From contig SDZD01000037.1 in NCBI GenBank assembly GCA_004172935.1, positions 1 to 62,644 of the forward strand: DNA of 62,644 nt, read 5' to 3'. This document shows, one piece after another, positions 40,808-49,308 of this stretch. The stretch is from a bacterium. GTDB taxonomy: Bacteria > Armatimonadota > Abditibacteriia > Abditibacteriales > Abditibacteriaceae. A program made the position numbers and the translations under genes. Position 1 is the first letter of the stretch. Every line of letters starts with the position of its first letter. Below the pieces are notes generated by a model, which made no database searches, was not told the DNA's origin, and saw nothing but the letters and a program-made list of their open reading frames with translations.

Positions 40808-42231
40808 CAAGTCAATTCCGCGTAAATCTCCTCGACCTTGCTCACATGTTCGGCGATGGAAAGCGGCATCTGGGTGTGCGAGGCCAGCCGCTTTAGCAGC
40901 GTCCTATCTTTTGCCACGCGCTCGATGCACTTTTTCAGCGCGGGCACATCGCCTACGGGGAACAGCAAGCCATTGACTTCGTGATGGACGATTTCGGCCA
41001 TGCCCGCCAAATCGGTGGCGATAATCGGGCAACCAGCAGCCAGCGCTTCGTAAATTACAACGGGCGTGTTCTCGTACCAGATGGACGGCACCACCAGAAT
41101 ATCTATCGTCGCCAATATCTCCCCGACGTTATCGTTGGAAAAGCTGCCACACAGTTCAATGCGCGCATCATCGCCGATGAGTTTCTTGAGCGGGTCGAAG
41201 TAAAGCGCCGACCCCCAGCCTATCTCGGCGCGCCCGTAGATTTTCAACTCGATGTCGACTTCATTCCCCAACGATTGTATTGCTTCCACCAGCAGATGGC
41301 AGCCCTTATGTTCGTACAGCGAACCGATGAACCCAACGCGCAGTTTCGGTTGGTCGCCCTTGTCGCTACGCCTCCGAATCGGCCCCATGTTGATGCCATA
41401 CGGCAGCAACCGAACCCGTTTGGCCGCGACCCCGTTGCGAACCAGCATGGTTTGCACGATTTGCGATGGCGCCAACACGACGTTGATTTTGTTCATCTGG
41501 CGCCGCATAAATCGGGGCCGCCCCGATAGCGCCTTGATGCGGTTACGCACCGATTTCACCGGAATTAAATTCCGATTTGCCAACCTCACCAACAGCGCCA
41601 ACAACCAGTTAGGAGCTTTGCTGGCCCGCATCAACAGCTGTGGTTGCAGCCGCCCCGCCGCCGGATGGTTGGCGTCGGCCTCGCCCTCGGCCAAACGGTA
41701 GCTGCTCTGTACTTGCCCGACGAAGTCCATGTAGTGCCGAACACAGTTGACACTGAGCGCATCCGGCCCGCTGCACATCGAGTTATCCGGCAAACGAAGC
41801 TGATGCAGAGGGCATATCATCCAGAAATCGGTCGCCGTGTAAATCATCGGCACTTTCTCGCTCACACAGGCCTCCACCGCCGAAGCCGACAGCCGCGACA
41901 GATGCACGAAATGCACGACATCAGGCTTTTTCTCTCGCAGCAAGTTGCGAAAGAAGCGACCAAACAGCGGGTTGTTGTAGCTCAACTCCACGACATTGCT
42001 GTTGCCACCCATCGGCGTGTGCGAATGCAAAAACCGCTCGACAGCAATGCCCTCATACACATAGCGGTCGAATCGCTCGTCATCGGATAGGGAGTTGCTG
42101 GTCGGAAACCCGGTCACGACCGTCACTTCATGCCCGCGCCGCATCAACTCCCGCGCGATATTGAGGGTGATAATTTCGGTTCCCGCGAAGAAGTCGGGCA
42201 GAAATTGATGCACAGTCAAGATAATTTTCAT
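40807..42231 (-). CDS. Glycosyltransferase family 4 (GT-B)
   Basis: A 474-residue retaining GT-B enzyme. The N-terminal acceptor domain begins MKIILTVHQFLPDFFAGTEI; the C-terminal donor domain has RVGFIGSLYEHKGCHLLVEA and the sugar-nucleotide motif EALAAGCPIIATDLAGMAEI. An insertion of about 100 residues with CPLHQLRLPDNSMCSGPD, carrying Cys pairs, is seen in some family members that process cell-surface glycans. The frame is open to 42297 but ATG at 42231 fits the family N-terminus. It is coupled to the GT2 gene. Confidence 0.92.
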   Translation of the reverse strand: MKIILTVHQFLPDFFAGTEIITLNIARELMRRGHEVTVVTGFPTSNSLSDDERFDRYVYEGIAVERFLHSHTPMGGNSNVVELSYNNPLFGRFFRNLLREKKPDVVHFVHLSRLSASAVEACVSEKVPMIYTATDFWMICPLHQLRLPDNSMCSGPDALSVNCVRHYMDFVGQVQSSYRLAEGEADANHPAAGRLQPQLLMRASKAPNWLLALLVRLANRNLIPVKSVRNRIKALSGRPRFMRRQMNKINVVLAPSQIVQTMLVRNGVAAKRVRLLPYGINMGPIRRRSDKGDQPKLRVGFIGSLYEHKGCHLLVEAIQSLGNEVDIELKIYGRAEIGWGSALYFDPLKKLIGDDARIELCGSFSNDNVGEILATIDILVVPSIWYENTPVVIYEALAAGCPIIATDLAGMAEIVHHEVNGLLFPVGDVPALKKCIERVAKDRTLLKRLASHTQMPLSIAEHVSKVEEIYAELT

Positions 42232-42363
42232 GCCACACGCGAGGACAAGACTACCGCTCTCTAGTGCGTCTGTGCGGAATGCTCTGGCTCTCTTCATTTA
42301 AGAGTAGCAATAACCTCCAGTTCGCATCCTGTGACAAATATAACGACACTAGTCCGTCTCACC

Positions 42364-42555
42364 ATGTCGGCCCCTCTCTCATCTCCAACCCCATTTACTT
42401 GCCATAAGTGCGGCTTGGGTTGGATTGATCCCACACCCGTTTGTCGCCGCTGTGGCGAGACTCAGAAGACACCGAAAAAGGACAAAGTACCCCTCATTGC
42501 GCTGCTGGTCTGCCTGTTCTGCTTGATTGCGGGCGTGCTGTTGTTCTTATATTAG
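42364..42555 (+). CDS. Zinc-ribbon membrane protein
   Basis: A 63-residue protein: a zinc ribbon with CHKCG and CRRCG, a basic linker (TPKKDKVP) and one C-terminal helix (LIALLVCLFCLIAGVLLFLY). The ribbon faces the cytoplasm if the basic linker does. ATG at 42364 is chosen; a GTG at 42331 is possible. Function unknown. Confidence 0.65.
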   Translation: MSAPLSSPTPFTCHKCGLGWIDPTPVCRRCGETQKTPKKDKVPLIALLVCLFCLIAGVLLFLY

Positions 42556-42601
42556 CGTGAAGATTCCGCCTTCTTATTCGGAAATTAGCCCCGCAACTCG
42601 C

Positions 42602-42976
42602 TCATCGTCCGCAACCGCCGCCATCGGGCCTTTCAGCCAAATCATGCACCCACTGATTGAGCGAGGGGAGCGAGTAGCGATAAGAGACAGTACCGCATTC
42701 ATCTATGATAGTCGGAACGAAAAAGGCGCAGAGCAACGTCGCGGTGCCAAGCAGAAAACCGACTAACGCGCAGTTGCCCATTGATGAGGCGGACGAGTTA
42801 CGGCGACTCCACTTCACGCCGATATAAATCGTTAGGGCAAGCCATAGAGCTACAGTGACAAAAACACTGGGGCCGGGGAAACGCACTGGCCACCCCAGTA
42901 ACAGAGAAGAGAACCCCGCCAATACAACAGGCACAAAGAGAGCCGATAGGTGCAGCGCCAGCGAGCGTAATTTCAT
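42602..42976 (-). CDS. Hypothetical membrane protein
   Basis: A 124-residue protein with three hydrophobic helices (about residues 8-27, 35-52 and 67-87), then a soluble tail (DECGTVSYRYSLPSLNQWVH). A start at ATG 42976 is assumed; a TTG at 43015 would add 13 residues. One copy of a ~45-base repeat lies 59 bases upstream of it. Family not recognised. Confidence 0.6.
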   Translation of the reverse strand: MKLRSLALHLSALFVPVVLAGFSSLLLGWPVRFPGPSVFVTVALWLALTIYIGVKWSRRNSSASSMGNCALVGFLLGTATLLCAFFVPTIIDECGTVSYRYSLPSLNQWVHDLAERPDGGGCGR

Positions 42977-43034
42977 GCTGAATATTCGTCGGTACAAGGA
43001 TAGGCCCGTTCTCAACTATTCGCGGCGTTCTCAG

Positions 43035-43080
43035 CCAGCCACTTCTGCGGTCAGAACTCGCGCGGCATGGAACGCCGAAA
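43035..43080. repeat. Accessory-patch direct repeat, copy 1
   Basis: CCACTTCTGCGGTCAGAACT then CGCGCGGCAT and CGCC. It shares about 30 of 40 positions with the copies at 43682 and 44684. It lies upstream of the minus-strand membrane gene at 42602 and downstream of the SMI1/KNR4 gene. Confidence 0.7.
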
Positions 43081-43088
43081 TTCGAGTT

Positions 43089-43637
43089 TTAATCTTCTAG
43101 AGAAAGCGAGTGCATAAACTCATCAAAGCTGTCTGCGGCTAGATACACATTTCCCGAAGTCCTCCAACAAAAAACTGCGCCGGGACGTAATCCAGAGATA
43201 GCCAGACAAATAGAGTTCGCACCCCCGTCTTCCCCAATAACAATGAGTTCTTTGGGCCAGGTGATAGTTTCCGTGTCGGGCGGGTAGGAGCGCACTAACT
43301 CTACTCCACTATCAGGGTAAAAATCCCAACTCATGTCACTGTCCAGATAATAGCCGTAGTAATCATCCTTCGTGGTCGCTAAGTCAGGCTGCCATCCACA
43401 GATTGTTTCAATGTAAGCTCGCCGTTTATTATCCACATTAGGCTTAACGGGAAATCCGCCCCCATCGGGAAGTTGATATCCACCATAACAACGGATGAAC
43501 TCACGATAGTCAGCAGGAAGTGGGTGCCCAAGGTCAGCCTCCATTTTGTCTAGCTGCGTATCTGACAGCAAGGTCTTTCGCCCGTTGATTGGCTTCGCGC
43601 CCAGCTGTTGCATGATCTCATCGTATTTGTTACTCAT
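43089..43637 (-). CDS. SMI1/KNR4 (SUKH) family protein
   Basis: A 182-residue SMI1/KNR4-type protein. The fold is marked by LSDTQLDKMEADLGHPLPAD followed by YREFIRCYGGYQLPDGGG at the N-terminal helices and WPKELIVIGEDGGANSICL in the central sheet; the C-terminus has a Phe/Tyr-rich strand. In bacteria many members are immunity proteins against polymorphic toxins, often kept as orphans in arrays. ATG at 43637 is used; a GTG six codons earlier is possible. No toxin gene is next to it. Confidence 0.88.
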   Translation of the reverse strand: MSNKYDEIMQQLGAKPINGRKTLLSDTQLDKMEADLGHPLPADYREFIRCYGGYQLPDGGGFPVKPNVDNKRRAYIETICGWQPDLATTKDDYYGYYLDSDMSWDFYPDSGVELVRSYPPDTETITWPKELIVIGEDGGANSICLAISGLRPGAVFCWRTSGNVYLAADSFDEFMHSLSLED

Positions 43638-43681
43638 GTTCTCGTGAGTTTTCACTGCTTGCTCAGCTATTGCGTCTCATC

Positions 43682-43728
43682 CTGCCATTTCTGCGGCCAG
43701 AACTCGCGTAGCACAGAGAGGCGCAATC
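43682..43728. repeat. Accessory-patch direct repeat, copy 2
   Basis: GCCATTTCTGCGGCCAGAAC followed by TCGCGTAGCA and GGCGC. It lies 45 bases upstream of the SMI1/KNR4 gene start and just downstream of the small membrane gene at 43773. On the minus strand this copy reads LREFWPQKWQDETQ without interruption. Confidence 0.7.
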
Positions 43729-43772
43729 GCTCAAAAACGGTGTCTAGTTTCGTTCGGTGAATCTGGAATGGT

Positions 43773-44048
43773 TCACTTCCGTTTGTCGATGGTACTCGTA
43801 TCCAAAGATATAAGCCAGCATAGAATAAGCACTATGGGGATGCAGACTAAAAACCCAATGATGAGCAGGGGAATAATGATTGTCAAACCCATCATGAAGT
43901 TTGCCTGCTCAGGGCTGTCGTAGTGAGGGAAGGAGTTTGTCTGAACCTTAACCGGCGATGGGGAAGGAGTGGGGCGAGCCTGCGCCGTGCCACTCAGGCC
44001 ACTCAGAAGTAAACCTCCGCTTAACGCAACGACAATGGGAACTCGCAT
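43773..44048 (-). CDS. Small exported membrane protein, unknown
   Basis: A 91-residue protein: an N-terminal signal-like segment (MRVPIVVALSGGLLLSGLSG, cleavage near AQA), a Pro/Ser linker (RPTPSPSPVKV), then one strong helix (LTIIIPLLIIGFLVCIPIV then LILCWLI) and a basic end DKRK. A short tail in another frame stays open downstream for 50 codons (see findings), so a recent frameshift is possible. No family recognised. Confidence 0.6.
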   Translation of the reverse strand: MRVPIVVALSGGLLLSGLSGTAQARPTPSPSPVKVQTNSFPHYDSPEQANFMMGLTIIIPLLIIGFLVCIPIVLILCWLISLDTSTIDKRK

Positions 44049-44090
44049 GATGGATAGTTTTGAGTGTGGCTTACACGCTGAGTTACGCAC

Positions 44091-44558
44091 TCACATCTTC
44101 AAATTCCACGCTTCAAGTTCCTCGGCGCTAAAGCCCTGAATCCACTCCATTTTCTCGTGGGGACTGGCTTCGATGTCACAACCGGAGAGCCAGCAACCAC
44201 GACGAAAGAAGGGAAGCCACTGGGCGACGAAGTCCTGAAGAATTTCTGAATGCTCACCATCACTTGGCCACAGGGAGACTACATGATATTTTTTTCTCAT
44301 TTCCATTACTTGGATGGAATGTTTGCCATTATTATATGCCAGTCCCGTGAAGTGTCCGACGTCAGTATTTTTTTCCTCTGTGCGGGTTAGCGTTGGAGAA
44401 ATGAGACCTCCTGTCATCTCAAAATGGACATTAGATGTTATAGAACCCTCAAATTTAAAAAATCTCTCGTACTCCACTTCCCACTCATCGGTTCCTTCTT
44501 TTATATTCCATACCCGTGTCAACCATGCCGCCATCACCTCCGCTTCCTGCTCTGTCAT
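44091..44558 (-). CDS. Hypothetical protein with acidic, Trp-rich sequence
   Basis: A 155-residue soluble protein, MTEQEAEVMAAWLTRVWNIK at its start and GFSAEELEAWNLKM at its end, rich in Glu and Trp. No signal peptide or helix in the membrane. Its composition and size recall small immunity-type proteins, and its neighbour is an SMI1/KNR4 gene, but I cannot place it in a family. Start ATG 44558 is preferred to an upstream in-frame start at 44579. Confidence 0.65.
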   Translation of the reverse strand: MTEQEAEVMAAWLTRVWNIKEGTDEWEVEYERFFKFEGSITSNVHFEMTGGLISPTLTRTEEKNTDVGHFTGLAYNNGKHSIQVMEMRKKYHVVSLWPSDGEHSEILQDFVAQWLPFFRRGCWLSGCDIEASPHEKMEWIQGFSAEELEAWNLKM

Positions 44559-44683
44559 AATAGCCCCAGTTTGCGACACAGCTCACTTTCGAGGAGCGCA
44601 AGTAAAAAAATGGACATGTCGGGTTTTCATTTAGCCGTACCCTACAATTCCAAATTTCCGCGTTTTCTAGCGGCTTCCTTCTT

Positions 44684-44730
44684 TTGCCACTTCTGCGGCT
44701 AGAACTCGCACGGCATACTGCGCCAAAGCC
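44684..44730. repeat. Accessory-patch direct repeat, copy 3
   Basis: GCCACTTCTGCGGCTAGAAC followed by TCGCACGGCAT and GCGCC. It lies 126 bases upstream of the minus-strand gene ending at 44091 and just before the GppA gene. Confidence 0.7.
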
Positions 44731-44768
44731 AGCGTTGTTGGCGTGTTTTTTGAGCGAAACCCTTGAAA

Positions 44769-46322
44769 ATGAATCTTCCTCAGTCCTCTGTCCCCTCTCA
44801 GCGTGTCGCCGTTATCGATTTGGGTTCCAACAGCGCCCGCGTTGTTGTTATGGCGGGTAGGGCCGGATTCAACTTTCACCTCGAAGACGAAATTCGCGAA
44901 ATCGTGCGCTTACGCGAGGGCATGACCAGCGCCGGACTCAGCGAAGCCGCCATGACGCGCGGCTTGTTCACGCTGCGCCTCTTCAAGCAGTTCTGCGATA
45001 GCCTTCAGGTTCACCATATCATCGCTACCGCCACCAGCGCCGTGCGCGAAGCTGCCAATGGTGCCTATTTCCTGCAACGAGTCGAACAGGAAGTCGGGCT
45101 TTCGCTGCGCATTCTCGAAGGCGACGAAGAGGCCTACTATGGTGTCATTGGCGCTCTGGGCGCCCTCGCCCCCGAAAACGGAGTGGTGGTCGATATTGGC
45201 GGTGGCAGCGCCCAACTCAGCCAGGTTCGCGAACGTCGATTCAAGCAGGGCCAAGCCCTCACATTGGGCGCTCTGGCGCTCACCGAGCGCTTCGTGCGCA
45301 CCGACCCGATTCAAAAAAGCGAAGTCAATGCCATTCAAACCGAAATCGAGCGCCAACTCGATACCGTGGCATGGTTACGCGGCGAACGTTGCCCGCTCAT
45401 GGGTTTAGGCGGCACCATCCGCAACCTCGCCAAGATTGAAGCCGCCCGTCAGAAGTTCCCGCTGCAAAGCATCAACGGTTTCACCCTGACAGTGCCCGCC
45501 CTCGACAACATTATCCGCCAACTGTGCGAACTCCCCATCAGCCAGCGCCGTCGCATTCCCGGCCTCGTGCGCGACCGTGCCGACATCATCCTGCCGGGTG
45601 CCCTCGTCATCCGCGCCGTTCTCAATCGCCTCGGCCAAAACCACCTGCTCGTCTCCGAAAGCGGTTTGCGCGAGGGGCTATTTTTCGAGGAGTTCTGGCG
45701 CGATTTGCCCTATCCCGTCGTGCCCAACTTGCGCGAATTTAGCGTCCTCAACCTCGCGCGCTTCTATCACTACCAGGAAGCTCATTGCCAGCACGTCAAG
45801 TTTCTTTCCCTGCGTCTCTTCGACCAGTTGGCCCCATTGCACGGCTACGGTGCCATCGAGCGCGAATGGCTCGGCGCTGCCGCCACTTTGCACGACATCG
45901 GCACCGCCATCCGCTACAACGACCATCACAAGCACTCGCAGACCCTCATCATCAGCAATGGCCTCCCCGGCTACTCGCCTCGCGAAGTGGCCCTCATCGC
46001 GCTTTTAGCGCGCTACCACCGAAAAGGCACTCCCACTCTGGGCGATTTCGCCCCGCTATTGGAACAGGGCGATCTGGCACGCCTTCAACACCTTGCCGCC
46101 ATCCTACGCCTCTCCGAATACCTCGAAAGGGGCCGCAACGGCATCGTCCGCGATGTGCATGTTGAGTGGGACAAAAAGCAAATGACAATCTCCCTTACCT
46201 CCGAAGAAGACCCCACCGTCGAACTGTGGGTCGCCCAACTCAGCGGCCTCGATCTGATGAAATCCGTCTTCGGTCGCTACATCACTCTGGAAAACACCTC
46301 CGCTCACGCGGTGAGTTCCTAG
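44769..46322 (+). CDS. Ppx/GppA exopolyphosphatase/pppGpp phosphatase with HD domain
   Basis: A 517-residue enzyme of the Ppx/GppA family, which removes phosphates from polyphosphate or pppGpp. The actin-like N-terminal domains show VAVIDLGSNSARVVV, ATATSAVREAANG and VVDIGGGSAQLSQV; the C-terminal helical HD domain has WLGAAATLHDIGTAIRYNDH then HKHSQTLI. Whether polyphosphate or pppGpp is the main substrate cannot be told. Its stop shares bases with the stop of the convergent gene (CTAG). Confidence 0.94.
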   Translation: MNLPQSSVPSQRVAVIDLGSNSARVVVMAGRAGFNFHLEDEIREIVRLREGMTSAGLSEAAMTRGLFTLRLFKQFCDSLQVHHIIATATSAVREAANGAYFLQRVEQEVGLSLRILEGDEEAYYGVIGALGALAPENGVVVDIGGGSAQLSQVRERRFKQGQALTLGALALTERFVRTDPIQKSEVNAIQTEIERQLDTVAWLRGERCPLMGLGGTIRNLAKIEAARQKFPLQSINGFTLTVPALDNIIRQLCELPISQRRRIPGLVRDRADIILPGALVIRAVLNRLGQNHLLVSESGLREGLFFEEFWRDLPYPVVPNLREFSVLNLARFYHYQEAHCQHVKFLSLRLFDQLAPLHGYGAIEREWLGAAATLHDIGTAIRYNDHHKHSQTLIISNGLPGYSPREVALIALLARYHRKGTPTLGDFAPLLEQGDLARLQHLAAILRLSEYLERGRNGIVRDVHVEWDKKQMTISLTSEEDPTVELWVAQLSGLDLMKSVFGRYITLENTSAHAVSS

Positions 46323-48592
46323 CCCTCGAAACGGTATTTGAAGCGCCCATTCGGTGCCGTGTCACCATTGCGATATAAATTCAGCACGTCCGTATTTGCG
46401 CCCACGTTATCCATCCACTTGAAATCGAACGCGATTGGGTTGCTTTGTAGCCCCAGCAAGGTGCGCGGAATCTCCAACGTCATCTCGCGCCCTTTCACCC
46501 GAATAGCCGCGCTTCCCACCGTTCGCCAGCCTCCATTTACCCACCTCTCGACGCTCGTTCGTCCCTGTGGGGCAGGGGAGGCGTTCACCCGATAATCAAA
46601 CCCTAGCCAGCCCGTATTCGCATTGCGGTCGCTGTCGATTAACAAGTTCATCCATTCTTTGCCGCGCGGCGTGATGGCATTGCGAGTGCGCGCATACGCG
46701 AACAGCGAGGCACCATTACGCGCCATTTTCATCATCTCGAAGTCGTTGCGCCCCGATGTGTTGGTGTAGCGAGTTTTTGGATTCCACCCCTCTTCATTGC
46801 GCGGTGTGGTATCGAACAAATCGTCCTGATACTGCGGCAATACCCCCAGCCAGTCGCTGAAATTGACGAGCGAAATATTCTTTGAGGCGCTCGCTTTTTG
46901 TGGCTCGCGCGCCCCTTTGAAGCGGCGAATGTTGGCGCTCAGTTGGTAGTAGTAAGCATCGCCGTGCGCCCCCTGCACTGGCTCGATGTCGCGCGAAAAC
47001 TCGGCGTTGAACTGGTCAACGAACGACACTGGCCCGATGCCATAGAACGGGTTGTTTTCCCGCGAAAAGCGCCCTGCAATCCACTCGTTCCAGCCCGTCA
47101 CGAACAAAAACTGCGGGTCGACTTCCATCGCGCGCCCCCACTGTTCGGCGAAGTTGCGCCCCCGAAAATCGGTGGCGTTGGCCTCTGGTTCCGCCCCATC
47201 ATGAAACGAGCGCCCATGAGCGCGTGGATTGCTCAGCACGCTCAATTTTCCATCGACGGCGTTTTGCGCCACTCCGACAGCCATCTGCTCGGCTTCCCCC
47301 GCCGAGTTCTTGAAAACGTGCTGCGGCGACACCTCCAACCAACTCCACTGGTCGGCCCCCGTTGGACCCTCGAAATAACTCGCCTGTGGTTTGCGAAAAG
47401 TGAAAAACGCGCCGATTTCCCGCGCCAATTCGGCCCGCTGTTCGGGCGAAGGAGTCGGCGGAATCCCCAATGTCGTGCCCTTGCTAGCCCCGCTATAGCG
47501 AATCACCGTCTCGCGATGCCCGCTACTGGGTTGCCCATTCACGAAAGCCGACCCCCACTGTGTCTGCACTGCTTTGGCATCCGACTCCGGCAAAATCGCG
47601 CTCCCCAATGTCCACCACCCGATGGTCCCTTTCGCCCCCGACTGCTCCAGATAATAATTCCCCGCCGGAAGCGGCGTCGGAAATTGAAGGCTAACCGTCG
47701 CGTTATCAGCGACGTTCTCAAAATTCTTGCGCACCAACAGCTTCCCACCCACCCTGTCGTACAGTGAAAGCGTCACGCCGCTCTCTTTGGTGTTCCATGT
47801 CGGAAACGACCCGCCGATAGCCTCAAACGCCCGCTCCGCACGAAAGCTTTGCCCTAGTGTCTCCCCGATTGCCAATGCAGCCGCGCTGCGCGCCGGAGCC
47901 GCCATCGCGGCATCGTTAATCTTGGCGGGGTCAGCCAGAATCAGCGGCTTTCCCTGCCAGCGAAACCACAATTCGGGATCGATACCGGGCCGATAAAAAT
48001 CGGAGTAAAGCGTCTTAACCACATTTGCAGGCTCCCAGAACGGCGTCAAAAAAGCGATTTGCGGTGTCTTGTTCCCCTCGCGCCGCATCTGCGACCACAC
48101 CCGACAAAGCGCCCGATAAGAACGCGGGTAAGTCAACTGGTTGGTCACATCGAAAATGACCACATCCACCCCCGCATCGCTCAGCATCTGTGCATGTCGC
48201 CGCAAAACCCACTCATCATGCGACGTGTAATACCCAAAAGCCGACTGCCCCCAATGATGCGGCGCCGCCAGTGGCCCCCAAAGCGGCGAATCCGGCTTCT
48301 CCAACGCCAGTGGGTCACGCTGCATAATCAGCGTGTTGTCAAACGGCCCCTGCTGCCCATGCTCCCCCAACCACAGGAAATAAAACATCCCGACAAACTT
48401 CTTCGCGCGTGGCCCCGGCACTACCCCCAGAGCGGGAGTATCCACAACCCGCTCCCCACGAAGCGGCACCGCCCGCCCCAACCCATCAGTAGCCACCCAG
48501 GCATCAGCCCGCGTATCACGCAACACCGTCTGCGCCCGCGCCGCAATTCCCAACACCAACAAAGCGCCCACCAAAAAGGGGATAGATTTCAT
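46319..48592 (-). CDS. Secreted GH99/GH71-like glycosidase-type protein
   Basis: A 757-residue secreted protein with a signal peptide (MKSIPFLVGALLVLGIAARA). The central TIM-barrel part, KFVGMFYFLWLGEHGQQGPF, then LSDAGVDVVIFDVTN and FVTGWNEWIAGRF, has the layout of GH99/GH71-like endo-acting glycosidases. A strand-rich module is inserted near residues 235-360, and the C-terminal ~150 residues form a second module with NLLIDSDRNANTGWLGFDYR, like carbohydrate-binding beta sandwiches. Substrate unknown. It ends by sharing CTAG with gppA. Confidence 0.75.
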   Translation of the reverse strand: MKSIPFLVGALLVLGIAARAQTVLRDTRADAWVATDGLGRAVPLRGERVVDTPALGVVPGPRAKKFVGMFYFLWLGEHGQQGPFDNTLIMQRDPLALEKPDSPLWGPLAAPHHWGQSAFGYYTSHDEWVLRRHAQMLSDAGVDVVIFDVTNQLTYPRSYRALCRVWSQMRREGNKTPQIAFLTPFWEPANVVKTLYSDFYRPGIDPELWFRWQGKPLILADPAKINDAAMAAPARSAAALAIGETLGQSFRAERAFEAIGGSFPTWNTKESGVTLSLYDRVGGKLLVRKNFENVADNATVSLQFPTPLPAGNYYLEQSGAKGTIGWWTLGSAILPESDAKAVQTQWGSAFVNGQPSSGHRETVIRYSGASKGTTLGIPPTPSPEQRAELAREIGAFFTFRKPQASYFEGPTGADQWSWLEVSPQHVFKNSAGEAEQMAVGVAQNAVDGKLSVLSNPRAHGRSFHDGAEPEANATDFRGRNFAEQWGRAMEVDPQFLFVTGWNEWIAGRFSRENNPFYGIGPVSFVDQFNAEFSRDIEPVQGAHGDAYYYQLSANIRRFKGAREPQKASASKNISLVNFSDWLGVLPQYQDDLFDTTPRNEEGWNPKTRYTNTSGRNDFEMMKMARNGASLFAYARTRNAITPRGKEWMNLLIDSDRNANTGWLGFDYRVNASPAPQGRTSVERWVNGGWRTVGSAAIRVKGREMTLEIPRTLLGLQSNPIAFDFKWMDNVGANTDVLNLYRNGDTAPNGRFKYRFEG

Positions 48593-48630
48593 CTTGAAAG
48601 CCGAAGTAAAACCGAAGTAAGGGGCAGAGT

Positions 48631-49149
48631 CTATATAGCAGTTGATATGTGCTGGGGATTGGAATCTGCTCTCAACTTTTCCAGTAACTCTTGAGCCTCT
48701 TCTTGCTGGTACTCGCTGATTTCTACGTGCCCTTCGGCATCAGCTGCCGCTTGAACCAAACTCATAATGCGTTCAGAGGCGCGTCCAGTCCCCTTTTGAA
48801 GCAGAAATTGAGCCATTTCCAGACCTGCTCCCACGTCGCCGCCCGCAATCGATTTGTTCCACCAATACAAAGCTTTGCGGCGTTGCCCCATCTCGCTATA
48901 AGTCTTCGCGATGTTGTTACAAACATAGATTTTTTTTCCGATCCGCCACGATTTCTTCAACCACTCTATTGCCTTGGCTTTATCTTGTTCAACGACATTC
49001 CCGGAATCGTAGGCGAGGCCCACCATATTCATGGCGTTATCATCTCCCAGGTCCGCTCCCTGACGAAACAACCGTAGGGCACCTTCCTCATCGTCCCCGT
49101 CATACAATTCCATCGCCGCAACATATAAATCTTCGAGTTCTTTTTTCAT
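48631..49149 (-). CDS. Sel1-like repeat protein
   Basis: A 172-residue protein of Sel1/TPR-like helical repeats: EGALRLFRQGADLGDDNAMN, KAIEWLKKSWRIGKK, ALYWWNKSIAGGDVGAGLEM. Such repeats hold protein-protein contacts. No signal peptide, so cytoplasmic. It is upstream in the minus orientation of the GH99-like gene, 38 bases from it. Partner unknown. Confidence 0.85.
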   Translation of the reverse strand: MKKELEDLYVAAMELYDGDDEEGALRLFRQGADLGDDNAMNMVGLAYDSGNVVEQDKAKAIEWLKKSWRIGKKIYVCNNIAKTYSEMGQRRKALYWWNKSIAGGDVGAGLEMAQFLLQKGTGRASERIMSLVQAAADAEGHVEISEYQQEEAQELLEKLRADSNPQHISTAI

Positions 49150-49256
49150 CGGAATGCACCAAATATTAGCTCATTAGAATGCCAAAACAGGAGATGGATT
49201 TTGTGTTTTTCCTCCTATAGAAAAGCCTCCTCCTCATCTCATACCCTTAAGACGTC

Positions 49257-49288
49257 AACAGCCCGCCGAAATTAATCGGCGGGCTGTT
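49257..49288. terminator. Terminator-like hairpin, copy of the clpC terminator
   Basis: AACAGCCCGCCGA at 49257-49269 pairs perfectly with 49276-49288 around AATTAA. The stem is nearly the same as that after clpC (50528-50559), but the T run on the minus side is lost, so it may terminate less well. Confidence 0.8.
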
Positions 49289-49308
49289 GTATTCTTGATG
49301 AATCGAAG

